Source: Tistrella mobilis KA081020-065
Lineage (GTDB): Bacteria; Pseudomonadota; Alphaproteobacteria; Tistrellales; Tistrellaceae
Reading direction: 5' to 3'
DNA length: 64,000 nucleotides
Assembly: GCF_000264455.2 (NCBI RefSeq)
Contig: NC_017956.1
Span: forward strand, 1,099,501-1,163,500
Of the stretch, positions 1 through 9,859 are shown piece after piece. Position numbers and translations under genes: made by a program. Within the stretch, counting starts at the first letter, position 1. The number at the start of each line of letters is the position of its first letter. Under the pieces are notes generated by a model. That model did not search any database. It was not told the origin of the DNA and saw nothing but the letters and a program-made list of their open reading frames with translations.

Positions 1-315
1 CCGCCGAACAGCTTCGCCCTGGCCCGGACGGTGGAGTATTTCCGCATCCCCCGCGACGTGATGGTGATCTGCGTCGGCAAGTCGACCTATGCCCGCTGCG
101 GCATCATCGTCAACGTGACGCCGCTGGAGCCGGAATGGGAAGGGCATGTGACGCTGGAGTTCAGCAACACCACGCCGTTGCCGGCCAAGATCTATGCGGG
201 CGAGGGCGCCTGCCAGTTTCTGTTCCTGAAGGGCGATCGCCCCTGCGAGACCTCGTACAAGGACCGGCTGGGCAAGTATATGGGGCAGCGGGGCGTGACC
301 CTGCCGCGCCTCTGA
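1..315 (+). CDS. dcd: dCTP deaminase, C-terminal part (5' end outside window)
   Basis: The frame is open from base 1 and ends at TGA 313-315, leaving about 104 residues. dCTP deaminase converts dCTP to dUTP for thymidylate synthesis in the cytosol. The visible part carries segments typical of the trimeric Dcd fold: NSFALART near the left edge, [10 protein letters not shown], the [19 protein letters not shown] strand pair, and a C-terminal [14 protein letters not shown]. Dcd is usually about 185 residues, so roughly 80 N-terminal residues lie upstream of the window. murA follows closely in the same direction, which fits a shared transcript. Confidence 0.93.
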   Translation, partial: PPNSFALARTVEYFRIPRDVMVICVGKSTYARCGIIVNVTPLEPEWEGHVTLEFSNTTPLPAKIYAGEGACQFLFLKGDRPCETSYKDRLGKYMGQRGVTLPRL

Positions 316-403
316 GATCGGGATCCACGTGACCGTACTGAATTCGACTGCACTGCAGCAGGCATCGTTGCTCGATCCCACTCCCAGGCAGAACGGGGCA
401 GGC

Positions 404-1693
404 ATGGACAGCATCCGTATCCGCGGCGGGCGGCCGCTCGAAGGGGCGATCCCGATCGGGGGCGCCAAGAATGCGGCACTGCCGCTGTTGGCCGCGGCCC
501 TGCTCACCGAGGACCGGCTGGTTCTGTCCAACCTGCCGAGCCTGGCCGACATCACCACGATGGTGAAGCTGCTGGCCCAGCACGGTGTGATCTGCGCGAT
601 CGACGAGGCACGCGATGCCGCCAATGGCGGTCGGGTGATCACCCTGGATGCCGGCCGGATCAGCAACACCACCGCACCCTATGATCTGGTGCGCAAGATG
701 CGCGCCTCGATCCTGGTGCTTGGGCCGCTGCTGGCGCGGGTGGGCGAGGCCCAGGTCTCACTGCCCGGCGGCTGCGCCATCGGCACCCGTCCGGTCGACC
801 TGCATCTCAAGGGCCTGGAGGAACTGGGTGCGGTCATCGAGCTTGAGGGCGGTTACATCCATGCGACGGCGCCCAAGGGGCTGAAGGGCGCGCATATCCG
901 CTTTCCCTTCGTCTCGGTGGGGGCGACCGAAAACCTGTTGATGGCGGCGGCCCTGGCCGAGGGCACCACCGTGCTCGACAATGCCGCGCGTGAGCCCGAG
1001 ATCGGCGATCTGGCCCGCTGCCTGACCGCGATGGGTGCGCGCATCGAGGGCATCGACACCGAGACCCTGACCATCCACGGCGTGGCGCGCCTGCACGGCG
1101 CCACCCATGCGGTGCTGCCCGACCGGATCGAGGCCGGCACCTACGCGATCGCCGGCGCGATCACCGGCGGCGATGTGGAGCTGACCGGGCTCGATGCGGA
1201 ACTGATCCGGTCGGTGCTGGACAAGCTGGAAGATGCCGGCGTGCGGGTCACCCCCACGGCGCGGGGCGTGCGCATCGCCCGCACCGACGGTCCGCTGCGC
1301 GGCACCGATGTGATGACCCAGGTCTATCCCGGCTTCCCGACCGACATGCAGGCGCAGTTCATGGCGCTGATGACGGTGGCGGAGGGGGCCGCCATGGTCA
1401 CCGAGACCATTTTCGAGAACCGCTTCATGCATGTGCCGGAGCTGCACCGCATGGGCGCCAACATCGTGCTCCACGGCGCCTCGGCGCTGGTGCGCGGCGT
1501 GCCGCGGCTGAACGGGGCGCCGGTGATGGCGACCGATCTGCGGGCCTCGTCGTCGCTGGTGCTGGCCGGTCTTGCCGCGCGTGGCGAAACCCTGGTCAAC
1601 CGCGTCTATCATCTGGATCGCGGCTACGAGAACATCGAAGCCAAGCTCGCCGCCTGCGGCGCCGATATCGTCCGGGTCGCCGGCGGCGCCTGA
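404..1693 (+). CDS. murA: UDP-N-acetylglucosamine 1-carboxyvinyltransferase MurA
   Basis: MurA transfers enolpyruvate from PEP to UDP-GlcNAc, the first committed step of peptidoglycan synthesis. I chose ATG 404 over the in-frame GTG at 329 because it gives 429 residues, the usual family length, and places the catalytic Lys-Asn of [10 protein letters not shown] at residues 22-23, as in E. coli MurA. The active-site cysteine that binds PEP and fosfomycin lies in the loop [13 protein letters not shown] at about residue 124, so the enzyme has the normal fosfomycin-sensitive form. The gene stands between dcd and hisG on one strand. Confidence 0.96.
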   Translation: MDSIRIRGGRPLEGAIPIGGAKNAALPLLAAALLTEDRLVLSNLPSLADITTMVKLLAQHGVICAIDEARDAANGGRVITLDAGRISNTTAPYDLVRKMRASILVLGPLLARVGEAQVSLPGGCAIGTRPVDLHLKGLEELGAVIELEGGYIHATAPKGLKGAHIRFPFVSVGATENLLMAAALAEGTTVLDNAAREPEIGDLARCLTAMGARIEGIDTETLTIHGVARLHGATHAVLPDRIEAGTYAIAGAITGGDVELTGLDAELIRSVLDKLEDAGVRVTPTARGVRIARTDGPLRGTDVMTQVYPGFPTDMQAQFMALMTVAEGAAMVTETIFENRFMHVPELHRMGANIVLHGASALVRGVPRLNGAPVMATDLRASSSLVLAGLAARGETLVNRVYHLDRGYENIEAKLAACGADIVRVAGGA

Positions 1694-1735
1694 TTGTCGC
1701 CGCGGCCGACCCTGCGGACAGCAAAACCCGAGGAC

Positions 1736-2428
1736 ATGTCAGAGATGAGCCCCGCCACCACCGCCCGCCGCGGCCTGACGATCGCCCTGCCCAAGGGGCG
1801 CATCCTGAAGGAAGTGCTGCCGATGATGGCGCGCGTCGGGATCGAGCCGGAGCCCGACTTCTTCGACGACGCCTCGCGCAAGCTGGAATTCGAGACCAGC
1901 GTGCCGGACATCCGGCTTGTGCGCGTGCGCAGCTTCGACGTGGCGACCTTCGTGGCCTTCGGTGCCGCCGAGATCGGCGTCTGCGGCCGCGACGTGATCA
2001 TGGAGTTCGACTATCCGGAGCTCTACGCGCCGCTGGACCTGAATATCGGCCGCTGCCATATCGCCGTCGCGGAACCCGCCGATCTGGCCCATGGCGACGA
2101 TCCCCGCCGCTGGAGCCATGTCCGCGTCGCGACCAAATACCCCCATGTCACCCGCGCCTATTTCGCGGCGCGTGGCGTGCAGGCGGAGTGCATCAAGCTG
2201 AACGGCGCGATCGAGCTTGCGCCCAAGCTCGGCCTCTGCCGGCGCATCGTCGACCTGGTCTCAACCGGATCGACGCTCAAGGCCAACGGTCTGGTCGAGA
2301 TCGAGACCATTGCCGAGGTGACCTCTTACCTGGTGGTCAACCGGGCGGCGCTGAAGACCCGGCCGCAACTGGTCGGCACCTGGATCGACCGTTTCCGCGA
2401 GGTGGTGAACGATGCCGTTCCGGCTTGA
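1736..2428 (+). CDS. hisG: ATP phosphoribosyltransferase, short form
   Basis: HisG catalyses the first step of histidine synthesis, joining ATP and PRPP. The protein opens with [13 protein letters not shown] and contains the phosphate-binding run [14 protein letters not shown], both typical of HisG. At about 230 residues it lacks the C-terminal regulatory ACT-like domain of the long form. Short HisG proteins normally need a HisZ partner; none is visible in this window. ATG 1736 or ATG 1745 could be the start; a TTG at 1694 would be possible but leaves a non-conserved leader. The 3' end overlaps hisD by 17 bases, indicating translational coupling. Confidence 0.94.
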   Translation: MSEMSPATTARRGLTIALPKGRILKEVLPMMARVGIEPEPDFFDDASRKLEFETSVPDIRLVRVRSFDVATFVAFGAAEIGVCGRDVIMEFDYPELYAPLDLNIGRCHIAVAEPADLAHGDDPRRWSHVRVATKYPHVTRAYFAARGVQAECIKLNGAIELAPKLGLCRRIVDLVSTGSTLKANGLVEIETIAEVTSYLVVNRAALKTRPQLVGTWIDRFREVVNDAVPA

Positions 2429-3713
2429 CGTCAACGACCCGTCCTTCCCCCAGGACTTCCAGGCCCTGCTGGGCATGAAGCGCGAGACCACGGCCGAAGT
2501 GAACGACGCCGTGCATGCGATCCTGCAGGATGTGCGCCTGCGGGGCGATGCCGCGGTGATCGACTACACCGCCCGCTTCGACCGGATGACCATCGATGCC
2601 GAGCGGCTGGCGATCACCGCCGAAGAAGTCGATGCCGCGCTCGCGGCCTGCCCGCATCACCTGCTCGACAGCCTGGAGACCGCCGCCGAGCGCATCCGCG
2701 CCTATCACGCGAAGCTGGTGCCGGAAGATCTGGACTATGTCGACGAGACCGGCGTGCGGCTGGGGGCGCGCTGGCGGCCGGTGGCGGCGGCCGGCATCTA
2801 TGTGCCGGGCGGTCTTGCCGCCTATCCGTCCTCGGTCCTGATGAACGCGATCCCGGCACGGGTTGCGGGGGTCAAACGCATCGCCATGGTGGTGCCGACG
2901 CCCGGGGGTGAGATCAACCCGCTGGTGCTGGCGGCGGCGCGGATCTGCGGCGTGGACGAGATCTACCGCATCGGCGGCGCCCAGGCCGTGGCGGCGCTGG
3001 CCTATGGCACCGAGACCGTGGCCCCGGTCGACAAGATCGTCGGCCCCGGCAATGCCTATGTCGCGGCGGCCAAACGCCAGGTGTTCGGCACGGTCGGCAT
3101 CGACATGATCGCAGGCCCCTCCGAGATCCTGGTGGTGGCGGATGCGGCCAACGATCCGCGCTGGATCGCCGCCGATCTTCTGTCGCAGGCCGAGCACGAC
3201 ACCGCCGCCCAGTCGATCCTGATCACCGATGATGCGGGCTTTGCCAGCCGGGTGGCGCAGGCGGTGGACGAGCTCCTGGCGAAACTGCCGCGCGGCAATA
3301 TCGCGGCCGAGAGCTGGAACACCAATGGGGCGATCATCGTGACCGGCGATCTGGCCCAGGCTGCCCCGTTGATCGACAGCATCGCGCCTGAACACCTGGA
3401 ACTGGCGGTGGACGACCCCGATGCGCTGGCCGCCCGGGTCAACAATGCCGGCGCGATCTTCCTGGGGCGTTATACACCGGAGGCGATCGGAGACTATGTC
3501 GCCGGGCCGAACCATGTGCTTCCCACCGCACGCAGTGCGCGTTACTCTTCGGGCCTGTCGGTGCTCGACTTCATGAAGCGCAGCTCACTGATCGCCTGCG
3601 ACGAGAATTCGCTGAGGGTGATCGGGGGCCATGCGATCAGCCTGGCCGAGGCGGAAGGGCTTGGCGCCCATGCCCTTTCGGTCGCGATCCGCCTGGATGT
3701 GGCGGACGACTGA
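2412..3713 (+). CDS. hisD: Histidinol dehydrogenase
   Basis: HisD is the zinc-dependent, NAD-linked enzyme that oxidises L-histidinol to histidine in the last two pathway steps. The 433-residue product has the family length and the signature stretches [42 protein letters not shown] and [15 protein letters not shown], which includes the metal and substrate ligands. It overlaps hisG by 17 bases, so the two are probably co-translated. About 110 bases separate it from the next gene. Confidence 0.96.
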   Translation: MPFRLDVNDPSFPQDFQALLGMKRETTAEVNDAVHAILQDVRLRGDAAVIDYTARFDRMTIDAERLAITAEEVDAALAACPHHLLDSLETAAERIRAYHAKLVPEDLDYVDETGVRLGARWRPVAAAGIYVPGGLAAYPSSVLMNAIPARVAGVKRIAMVVPTPGGEINPLVLAAARICGVDEIYRIGGAQAVAALAYGTETVAPVDKIVGPGNAYVAAAKRQVFGTVGIDMIAGPSEILVVADAANDPRWIAADLLSQAEHDTAAQSILITDDAGFASRVAQAVDELLAKLPRGNIAAESWNTNGAIIVTGDLAQAAPLIDSIAPEHLELAVDDPDALAARVNNAGAIFLGRYTPEAIGDYVAGPNHVLPTARSARYSSGLSVLDFMKRSSLIACDENSLRVIGGHAISLAEAEGLGAHALSVAIRLDVADD

Positions 3714-3826
3714 TCTGCGGTGCGATGGAAGGCGGGCATCCGGTACGATAACGGGGCCCGCCGCCGTTCCGGGGCGGCCCCCGCCGACCCACCGCCGACC
3801 GCCGCCTTCAGGAGTCAGCGCCCCCG

Positions 3827-4348
3827 ATGACCGATAGTCCCGAGCCTGAGCCCACCGATCCGCAACCGCGCCGGCCGTCCGAACCGCGGATCGCCAACCT
3901 CACCCTCGATCAGGGCAGCGTTCTGGCCTGGAGCCCCCAGGTCGAGCATGAGCGCAAGGTGGCGATCTTCGACCTGCTGGAGCAGAACCATTTCGTGCCG
4001 CTGGGCGTCGAATCAGAGGGGCCCTTCGACCTGCTGCTGAGCATCCAGGACAACCGGCTCTATTTCGACATTTCCGAGACCGGCGGCCGTCAGTTGACCC
4101 GGATCACCTTGCCGATCACGCCGTTCCGCGGGATCGTGAAGGACTATTTCATGATCTGCGAGAGCTATTTCTCCGCGATCAAGACCCAGAGCCCGTCGCA
4201 GATCGAGGCGATCGACATGGGCCGTCGCGGCATCCATAACGAGGGCTCGGAACTGCTGCGCGACCGCCTGGAAGGCAAGGTTGAGCTTGACCTCGATACG
4301 GCGCGGCGCCTGTTCACCCTGCTTTGCGTGCTGCATATCCGTCAATGA
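3827..4348 (+). CDS. UPF0262 family protein
   Basis: This 173-residue protein matches the uncharacterised UPF0262 family of alphaproteobacteria: a proline-rich acidic N terminus (about 25 residues), then IANLTLDQGSVLAWSPQVEHE, a central SEGPFDLLLSIQDNRLYFDI strand region, and a helical C terminus with IEAIDMGRRGIHNEGSELL. No catalytic residues are known. Its stop overlaps the ATG of the next gene (ATGA), so it is translationally coupled to a small tyrosine phosphatase. The function is unknown; the conserved linkage to hisD and infA is the main clue. Confidence 0.85.
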   Translation: MTDSPEPEPTDPQPRRPSEPRIANLTLDQGSVLAWSPQVEHERKVAIFDLLEQNHFVPLGVESEGPFDLLLSIQDNRLYFDISETGGRQLTRITLPITPFRGIVKDYFMICESYFSAIKTQSPSQIEAIDMGRRGIHNEGSELLRDRLEGKVELDLDTARRLFTLLCVLHIRQ

Positions 4349-4830
4349 GGGGCGGGGCTGGGCTGCAGGTACCGGCCGGAACGGGAAGGCTGAGGACGCC
4401 GTCCAGCGTGCTGTTCTGTTGCACGTTGAACTCGATCCGCTCGCCGCTCGCCGAAGGCATGCTGAAACTGTTTCACGGCAGGCGGATCTTCGTCGACAGC
4501 GTCGGCGTGCGCACCGCACCGATCGATCCTTTCGCCGTGGCGGTGGCCGAAGAGCTGGGCGTCGACATCTCCCGCCACCGGGCCAAGACCTTCGACGACC
4601 TTGAAGACGGGTCCTATGACCTGATCGTATCGCTGTCGCCCGAGGCCCAGCACAAGGCCGTGGATCTGACCCGCGACATGGCCTGCGAGGTGGAATACTG
4701 GCCGACCTTCGACCCCTCGGTCGCCGAAGGCAGCCGCGAGCAGCGCCTGGATGCCTATCGCGGCGTCCGCGACCAGCTGATGCGCCGCATCCGCGAGCGC
4801 TTTCCGCCGGCGGGGTCGGTGGCGCTTTAG
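4345..4830 (+). CDS. Low-molecular-weight tyrosine phosphatase family protein
   Basis: The product (161 residues from ATG 4345) is a low-molecular-weight protein tyrosine phosphatase/arsenate reductase-fold protein. The P-loop reads CTLNSIRSP, fitting CX5R(S/T), although the usual GN at positions 3-4 of the loop is replaced by LN. A late DPS in FDPSVAEGS may supply the general-acid aspartate (DP motif). The start overlaps the UPF0262 stop (ATGA). Substrate is unknown. An upstream in-frame TTG at 4324 is possible but less likely because it would extend into the preceding gene. Confidence 0.82.
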   Translation: MRGGAGLQVPAGTGRLRTPSSVLFCCTLNSIRSPLAEGMLKLFHGRRIFVDSVGVRTAPIDPFAVAVAEELGVDISRHRAKTFDDLEDGSYDLIVSLSPEAQHKAVDLTRDMACEVEYWPTFDPSVAEGSREQRLDAYRGVRDQLMRRIRERFPPAGSVAL

Positions 4831-5027
4831 AGATCGTGTGTCCGGATGCCTCTCCGATAAAGGTTGCGTCCCGGACGCCTCCGGTCGATAATTCGCCGCT
4901 CGTTTCCGGCGGGGCGCTTATCCCGTTGCCGGATCCCGCAAAAGTTTCCCGCGCCGCCGCGGCGACCGCCGCGTGCGGTGCGTGCGTTCGGTTTTCCCCC
5001 AGATTACACACGGAAGCAGAAGGTTAC

Positions 5028-5246
5028 ATGGCGAAGGAAGACGTTATCGAATTCCAGGGCACCGTCACGGAGCTGCTGCCCAACGCGATGTTTCGCGTGA
5101 AGCTCGACAACGAGCACGAGATCCTGGCCCATACCTCGGGCAAGATGCGCAAGAACCGCATCCGGGTCCTGGCGGGCGACCGGGTGACGGTCGAGATGAC
5201 CCCCTACGACCTGACCAAGGGACGTATCACCTACCGCTTCAAGTGA
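5028..5246 (+). CDS. infA: Translation initiation factor IF-1
   Basis: A 72-residue S1/OB-fold protein beginning [13 protein letters not shown] and ending [15 protein letters not shown], nearly canonical IF-1. It binds the 30S A site with IF-2 and IF-3 during initiation. ATG 5028 is chosen because it gives exactly the family N terminus and is preceded by an AGAAGG ribosome binding site; the open frame extends upstream but without homology. A 197-base gap separates it from the phosphatase gene and probably carries its own promoter. Confidence 0.97.
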   Translation: MAKEDVIEFQGTVTELLPNAMFRVKLDNEHEILAHTSGKMRKNRIRVLAGDRVTVEMTPYDLTKGRITYRFK

Positions 5247-5254
5247 GGCGCGGC

Positions 5255-5980
5255 GTGTCCGCGCCCGACGAAGCGGCCGCTGCCGGCGGTTGCACCGGCG
5301 GAGCGGGGGACGGCGGACCGGCGGGCGATCATGGCCCGGGCGGTCGTTTCGCACGTCCACGCCTGGTGCTCGCCTCGGCTTCGCCGCGCCGGCTGGATCT
5401 GCTGAAGCAGATCGGCCTGGTGCCCGATCTGGTCCAGGCCGCCGATATCGACGAAACCCCGCTCAAGGACGAAGCCCCGCGCGCGCTGGCCCTGCGGCTC
5501 GCGATCGCCAAGGCGATGGCCGCGCGTGAGGCCCTGGGGCCTGCGGCCGACGGGGCCGTGGTGCTGGCGGCCGACACGGTGGTGGCGGCGGGGCGCCGGG
5601 CGCTGGGCAAGCCGCAGGATGCGGCTGAAGCACGGCGCTTTCTGGAATTGCTGTCGGGGCGCCGGCACCGGGTGCATGGCGGGCTGTGCGTGATCGATGC
5701 CGACGGCCGCGCGCGGTCGCGGCTGGTGACCACCCAGGTCGGCTTCAAGCGCCTGTCCGAGGCCGAGTTCCGCGCCTATCTCGCCTCGGGCGAATGGGCG
5801 GGCAAGGCCGGCGGCTATGCCATCCAGGGCCGGGCGGCCGCCTTCATTCCGTTCGTGAGCGGGTCGTATCCCAATGTCGTCGGGCTGCCGCTGGTCGAGA
5901 CCGCGGTGCTGCTGGCGGCATCCGGCATCGACATCACCGCTGCCGATGCCAGCCCGATGACCGGAGAGGCCACCCCATGA
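5255..5980 (+). CDS. maf: Maf family nucleotide pyrophosphatase
   Basis: Maf proteins hydrolyse nucleoside triphosphates (canonical or modified) and are linked to septum formation. The core begins at [21 protein letters not shown], the diagnostic SASPRR signature, and includes LAADTVVA and the late segment [16 protein letters not shown] 5255 is preferred because GTGAGG stands seven bases upstream; GTG 5243, overlapping the infA stop, is an alternative. The N terminus has an extra 28-residue Gly/Ala-rich leader before the conserved core. The stop overlaps the start of the RNase gene (ATGA). Confidence 0.92.
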   Translation: MSAPDEAAAAGGCTGGAGDGGPAGDHGPGGRFARPRLVLASASPRRLDLLKQIGLVPDLVQAADIDETPLKDEAPRALALRLAIAKAMAAREALGPAADGAVVLAADTVVAAGRRALGKPQDAAEARRFLELLSGRRHRVHGGLCVIDADGRARSRLVTTQVGFKRLSEAEFRAYLASGEWAGKAGGYAIQGRAAAFIPFVSGSYPNVVGLPLVETAVLLAASGIDITAADASPMTGEATP

Positions 5981-7608
5981 CCAACCGGCTGCTGATCGAC
6001 CAGGCGGAACACGAAACCCGCGTCGCGCTCATCGAGGGCGATCGCGTGGTGGATGTCGTGATCGAACGCCAGGCCCATCGCAGCGCGGTCGGCAATATCT
6101 ATCTGGGCAAGGTATCGCGCGTGCTGCCGGGCATGCAGGCGGCCTTCGTCGGCGTGGGGCTGGGGCGCAACGCCTTCCTGCATGCCGATGATGCCCGCGT
6201 GCTGCCGCGGGCCAGGGCGGCAGCCGAACGCCTGTCGCGAGAGGCGGCCGAAGCGGCAGCCGCCTCGGCCGCGGCTGCCGCCGCTGCGGCCGCCGCCGTG
6301 ACCGCGGCGCTGGAGCCCGACGAAGACGCTGAAGAGCCCGAGGCCGTGGTGGCCGCACCGCCGGTGCCCAATGCCCGGGCCCGCCGCCTGACCATCGGCG
6401 ACTGCGTGGCCGATGGCGACCAGATCATGGTCCAGGTCACCAAGGATGCGGTGAAAGGCAAGGGCGCGCGGCTGACCGCCAATATCAGCCTGCCCGGCCG
6501 GCATCTGGTCTTCACCCCCTTTCAGGGTGGGGTGGGGGTGTCGCGCCGGATCGAGAGCGAGGCCGAACGCCAGCGCCTGCACGATATCGTGCAGCCCCTG
6601 GCCGAGGCGGGGGAGGGCGGCTTCATCGTCCGCACCGCCGCCGAAGGGGCGACGCCCGAGGAACTTCAGGCCGATGCCCAGTATCTGCGCACGCTCTGGG
6701 CGGATCTGGAAGCCTCTGCCGCCCGCGGCGGCGCGCCGCGGCCCCTGCATCTGGATCTGGATCCGCTGCTGCGGGCGCTGCGCGATCAGGCGCAGGAAGG
6801 CGTGGCGGAAATCCTAGTCGACGAGCCGGTGGCCTATGAACGTGCGCTGGTCTTCGCCCGTCGCTTCATGCCGCATCTGGAAGATCGCATCCGGCTCTGG
6901 GACCGGCCCGAAGCGCTGTTCGAGGTGTTCGACGTCGAAGAGGTGATCGCGGAAGCCCTGCAGCCGCGGGTGCGGCTGCCGTCGGGCGGTTTCGTCGTCA
7001 TCGACCAGACCGAGGCGCTGACCGCGATCGACGTGAACACCGGGCGGTTCGTCGGCGAGGCCGACCAGGAAGCGACGGTGCTGCACACCAATCTGGAAGC
7101 CGCCGAGGTCATCGCCCATCAGCTGCGCCTGCGCAATCTGGGCGGGCTGATCGTCATCGATTTCATCGACATGGAGCGGGCGGAAAACCGCCAGAAGCTC
7201 TACGACGCCTTCCGCGCCGCAATGGTCGGCGACCGGGCCGCGACCACCGTGCTGCCGATGTCCGAGCTGGGCCTGGTTCAGATGACCCGCAAGCGCGGCC
7301 GCGAGAGTCTGGCCCAGGTGCTGACCGAGGATTGCCAGGCCTGCGGCGGCACCGGCCGGGTGAAATCCGCCGAGACGGTCGCATATGAAGTGATGCGCGC
7401 CGCGCGCCGCCTGCTGCTCCGCCCCCGGCCGGGCAAGGTGGCCGCCCGGGCGCTGACGGTGATGGCGGCGCCTGAAGTGGCGGCGCTGTTGACCGAACCC
7501 CGCCTCGGCATGGTCGAGGCGGTGGCCGAACTGACCGACGCCGTGCTGGAGGTGCGCGCCGATCCGGCGCTTGCCCGCGATGCCTTCGATCTGGTGGAGC
7601 GGGACTGA
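5977..7608 (+). CDS. rng: Ribonuclease E/G family protein (RNase G-like)
   Basis: This 543-residue endoribonuclease matches RNase G in length and order: an N-terminal S1-type domain ([19 protein letters not shown]), a 5' sensor and DNase-I-like catalytic region with [10 protein letters not shown] and IVIDFIDM, which carry the two metal-binding aspartates, then a zinc-link CQACGGTG. RNase G trims 16S rRNA and cleaves mRNAs. The S1 domain is interrupted at about residues 80-130 by an alanine-rich then acidic insertion, absent from the E. coli protein as I recall it. It is coupled to maf by an ATGA overlap. Confidence 0.92.
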   Translation: MTNRLLIDQAEHETRVALIEGDRVVDVVIERQAHRSAVGNIYLGKVSRVLPGMQAAFVGVGLGRNAFLHADDARVLPRARAAAERLSREAAEAAAASAAAAAAAAAAVTAALEPDEDAEEPEAVVAAPPVPNARARRLTIGDCVADGDQIMVQVTKDAVKGKGARLTANISLPGRHLVFTPFQGGVGVSRRIESEAERQRLHDIVQPLAEAGEGGFIVRTAAEGATPEELQADAQYLRTLWADLEASAARGGAPRPLHLDLDPLLRALRDQAQEGVAEILVDEPVAYERALVFARRFMPHLEDRIRLWDRPEALFEVFDVEEVIAEALQPRVRLPSGGFVVIDQTEALTAIDVNTGRFVGEADQEATVLHTNLEAAEVIAHQLRLRNLGGLIVIDFIDMERAENRQKLYDAFRAAMVGDRAATTVLPMSELGLVQMTRKRGRESLAQVLTEDCQACGGTGRVKSAETVAYEVMRAARRLLLRPRPGKVAARALTVMAAPEVAALLTEPRLGMVEAVAELTDAVLEVRADPALARDAFDLVERD

Positions 7609-7641
7609 GCGGCCGGCGTCCCGGAAGAGGGGACCGATCCC

Positions 7642-7881
7642 ATGAGCCATGACGACACCCCGGCCGCGGCCGGCGAGGGCACCGCCGGCCAGGGCAGCTG
7701 CCCTGTCTGCGGGCGTCCGCGCAAACCCGATCCGGAGCTGGCCCGCTATCGGCCGTTCTGCTGCAAGCGCTGCGCCGACATCGATCTGAACCGCTGGCTG
7801 AGCGGCAATTACGTCGTGGCCGGCGCCCAGGCGGAAGAGGCCGACAGCGAGCTGTGGTCGGCCGACAGCCTGAAGCATTGA
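7642..7881 (+). CDS. yacG: DNA gyrase inhibitor / zinc-binding protein YacG
   Basis: A 79-residue zinc-ribbon protein. The four zinc ligands are visible as CPVCGRP near residue 22 and FCCKRCADIDLNRWL near residue 48, followed by GNYVV, all hallmarks of YacG. In E. coli YacG binds GyrB and inhibits gyrase. The protein has a longer N-terminal extension (about 20 residues) than E. coli YacG. It lies 33 bases after the RNase gene on the same strand and probably closes that operon. Confidence 0.93.
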   Translation: MSHDDTPAAAGEGTAGQGSCPVCGRPRKPDPELARYRPFCCKRCADIDLNRWLSGNYVVAGAQAEEADSELWSADSLKH

Positions 7882-7976
7882 GGCGCGGCCACGCCCTGCG
7901 GCGGGAGTGGTTCCGGGCCAAGCCCTTGACGGATCAACCATCGTCATCGGATGTTCATTTTCGCTGAAAACGGCGC

Positions 7977-8005
7977 TTTACAGCCGTCCGGCTTTGCCCT
8001 ATAAC
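7977..8005 (+). promoter_or_regulatory. Sigma-70-type promoter of tRNA-Phe
   Basis: A TTTACA -35 element (7977-7982) and a TATAAC -10 element (8000-8005) stand exactly 17 bases apart, and the expected start near 8012 lies about 30 bases before the tRNA. The match is visible in sequence; activity is inferred. Confidence 0.7.
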
Positions 8006-8041
8006 CCGACCCACGCCGCGGCGGACGCCGCAGCGGGACAC

Positions 8042-8117
8042 GCCCAGGTAGCTCAGTTGGTAGAGCAGCGGATTGAAAATCCGCGTGTCGGTGGTTCAAA
8101 TCCGCCCCTGGGCACCA
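8042..8117 (+). tRNA. tRNA-Phe (GAA)
   Basis: A full cloverleaf: the acceptor stem GCCCAGG (8042-8048) pairs with CCTGGGC (8107-8113), the anticodon stem GCGGA/TCCGC encloses TTGAAAA with anticodon GAA, and the T arm carries GGTGG-TTCAAAT-CCGCC. The discriminator is A and the CCA end is encoded in the genome (8115-8117). Confidence 0.97.
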
Positions 8118-8358
8118 TCTTCTCCGAAGCCGTCGCTGCCGACCCGATCAGGGCCATTCGCAGCGGCGGCTTCGTCGTTTCTCCTCCCCCCCCCTCGATC
8201 TTCGGGTTCCATGTCCATTCGGGGGCAGAGGGGCGCCGCCCGTGACGGCACGGCGCCAAGGCGGTGACAAGACCGTGCAGCGCTTGAGGGCGGGGGCCGG
8301 ATGGCCCAGTTCCGATTCATGAGCCAACTTCATGAGCCAACCGGAATGGAGCCCGATC

Positions 8359-8607
8359 ATGTATCGCGAAGCCGAAACCACCGAGGTCACCGCCGCCGCC
8401 CGCCGCCCCCTGCGCATGCTGGCGGCGGCCGTGGTCGCCATGGGTCTGGCCACCGGGCTTGCCGCCTGCGGTGGGGGCGACGACTCGGTCGCGGTCGACG
8501 GCCGCACCAAGGGCGAGGCGCTGACCGACATGAAGGGCGCCTACGACAAGGGCGCGATCACCCCCGACGAGTACGAGGAACAGCGCGAGGAAATTCTTGA
8601 TGAGTGA
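8359..8607 (+). CDS. Small lipoprotein with SHOCT-like C terminus
   Basis: From ATG 8359, which has GGAG seven bases upstream, the product is 82 residues. A basic N terminus and hydrophobic run end in the lipobox LAAC, predicting export and lipid attachment of the cysteine at about residue 37. After a short polar linker the C-terminal 28 residues (LTDMKGAYDKGAITPDEYEE) resemble the SHOCT short helical domain. An ATG at 8332 is an alternative start; an ATGAGCCAAC decamer repeats at 8320 and 8332. Function unknown; SHOCT domains are thought to assist oligomerisation. Confidence 0.7.
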   Translation: MYREAETTEVTAAARRPLRMLAAAVVAMGLATGLAACGGGDDSVAVDGRTKGEALTDMKGAYDKGAITPDEYEEQREEILDE

Positions 8608-8622
8608 CCACGGGGTCCGTGC

Positions 8623-8961
8623 GTGATCGGGACAAGGTCACGCTTCGGCGGTGATGGCCGGTCCGGCTGCCTGCAGGTGCGACAGGATACGGACGAGATC
8701 CTCGCAGGCGCCGGCCTCCGTCCCATCGTAATAGCGGAACATATCCTGGATCAGTGTCTGTTCACACCCTATCACCACGAGGATGTGGAGGCGATGATCC
8801 GGGCGTCCGACAGCCGGCTTTATGCATTGTCCACCTATTATCCGCATATCGAAGGCGGCCGGGACCCTGTCGCATCCTTCGATGCCACGCTCGGCGGTTG
8901 CATAGAGGCAGAGCGCGCCGCCTTCTATGCCGGAAATTTCCTGCGTGTTTTCGGCGAGTGA
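8623..8961 (+). CDS. Hypothetical protein
   Basis: An open frame of 112 residues from GTG 8623, 15 bases after the lipoprotein gene. I do not recognise a family. The C-terminal half (YHHEDVEAMIRASDSRLYAL to AERAAFYAGNFLRVFGE) reads like a soluble mixed alpha/beta protein without membrane segments. Third-position GC is visibly lower than in neighbouring genes, so it could be a recently acquired or decaying gene. An opposite-strand frame over 8638-8847 also looks protein-like, so the coding strand is not certain. Confidence 0.4.
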   Translation: MIGTRSRFGGDGRSGCLQVRQDTDEILAGAGLRPIVIAEHILDQCLFTPYHHEDVEAMIRASDSRLYALSTYYPHIEGGRDPVASFDATLGGCIEAERAAFYAGNFLRVFGE

Positions 8962-9228
8962 TCAGGCCCGGCGGCCGAACATCACCAGCTGACCCTCGGC
9001 TGCGATATCTGCGTCGTATGCGGAGGCGTTGACGCATTCTTTACCGCCCGTCCTGCATTCTGAGCATCGACGCGGCGCATGTCTCTGCCGCACTGCGAAA
9101 AAGCCGGTCGGGGATGCTTTCCCGCCCGGGGTGAATGCCTTAAACTTTGCCCGCGGGTGCCTGGACGGCGCCTGAGGGAAGTGGTCCGGCCCCGGCCGGA
9201 CGGCGTGACGGCCAGGAGACGGGCACGG

Positions 9229-9780
9229 ATGGCGACGGACGAGACCGAGCCTGCAGACGATGATATCGACTGGGGCGATGTCGGCATGGAAATGCCGCAG
9301 GCCGCGCCCATCGATCGGATCAGGCGCGCGGTGGCGGTGCTGAGGCATCCGGCTGCGAGCGAAGACCCGCTGGCCTCTGCCACCCAGGCGCTGGAGGGCG
9401 TGGTCGAGGGCACCGAGGCCGCGACCGAGGCGATCCTGTCGCAGATCGAGGCGATCGAAACCGCCCTGGATGCGGTGAGCGCCGAGCTGTCGCCCGAAAG
9501 TCAGGCCCGTGCGGCGCTGGACAATGCCGGCATGGCGATCACCGCGCTCTACGAGGCCTGCGGCTTCCAGGACCTGACCGGCCAGCGCATTGCCAAGGTG
9601 CGCAAGGTGCTGCAGCAGGTGGATGCCCATCTGGAAGAGCTGTTGGAGATCGTGGGCCATGATCAGGTGGCGGCCCTGCCGCCGCCGGCGGAGCGCGAGG
9701 GCGATGCCCGGCTGCTCAACGGCCCGGTCGACGACGCCACCCGTGTGTCGCAGAGCGACATCGACAGCCTGTTCGACTGA
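9229..9780 (+). CDS. CheZ-like protein phosphatase
   Basis: A 183-residue helical protein. The long central helices end in ACGFQDLTGQRIAKV, matching the CheZ active-site helix, in which the Asp and Gln of DLTGQ promote dephosphorylation of CheY-P. The extreme C terminus QSDIDSLFD matches the acidic peptide that CheZ uses to dock CheY. The N terminus is acidic and variable. The start ATG 9229 follows AGGAG at 9213-9217. No chemotaxis or flagellar gene adjoins it, so it probably acts on response regulators encoded elsewhere. A bidirectional-looking terminator follows. Confidence 0.82.
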   Translation: MATDETEPADDDIDWGDVGMEMPQAAPIDRIRRAVAVLRHPAASEDPLASATQALEGVVEGTEAATEAILSQIEAIETALDAVSAELSPESQARAALDNAGMAITALYEACGFQDLTGQRIAKVRKVLQQVDAHLEELLEIVGHDQVAALPPPAEREGDARLLNGPVDDATRVSQSDIDSLFD

Positions 9781-9802
9781 CGTACCAATGCTTCGCTATG
9801 CG

Positions 9803-9838
9803 AACGGCGGCGCTGTGAAGCGGCCGCCGTTTTCGTTT
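9803..9838 (+). terminator. Rho-independent terminator after the CheZ-like gene
   Basis: AACGGCGGC (9803-9811) pairs with GCCGCCGTT (9823-9831), an 11-base loop lies between, and TTTTCGTTT follows. It sits between the convergent CheZ-like gene and the minus-strand gene ending at 9860. Confidence 0.75.
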
Positions 9839-9859
9839 GAGGCCGATATGTCCGCCCGG

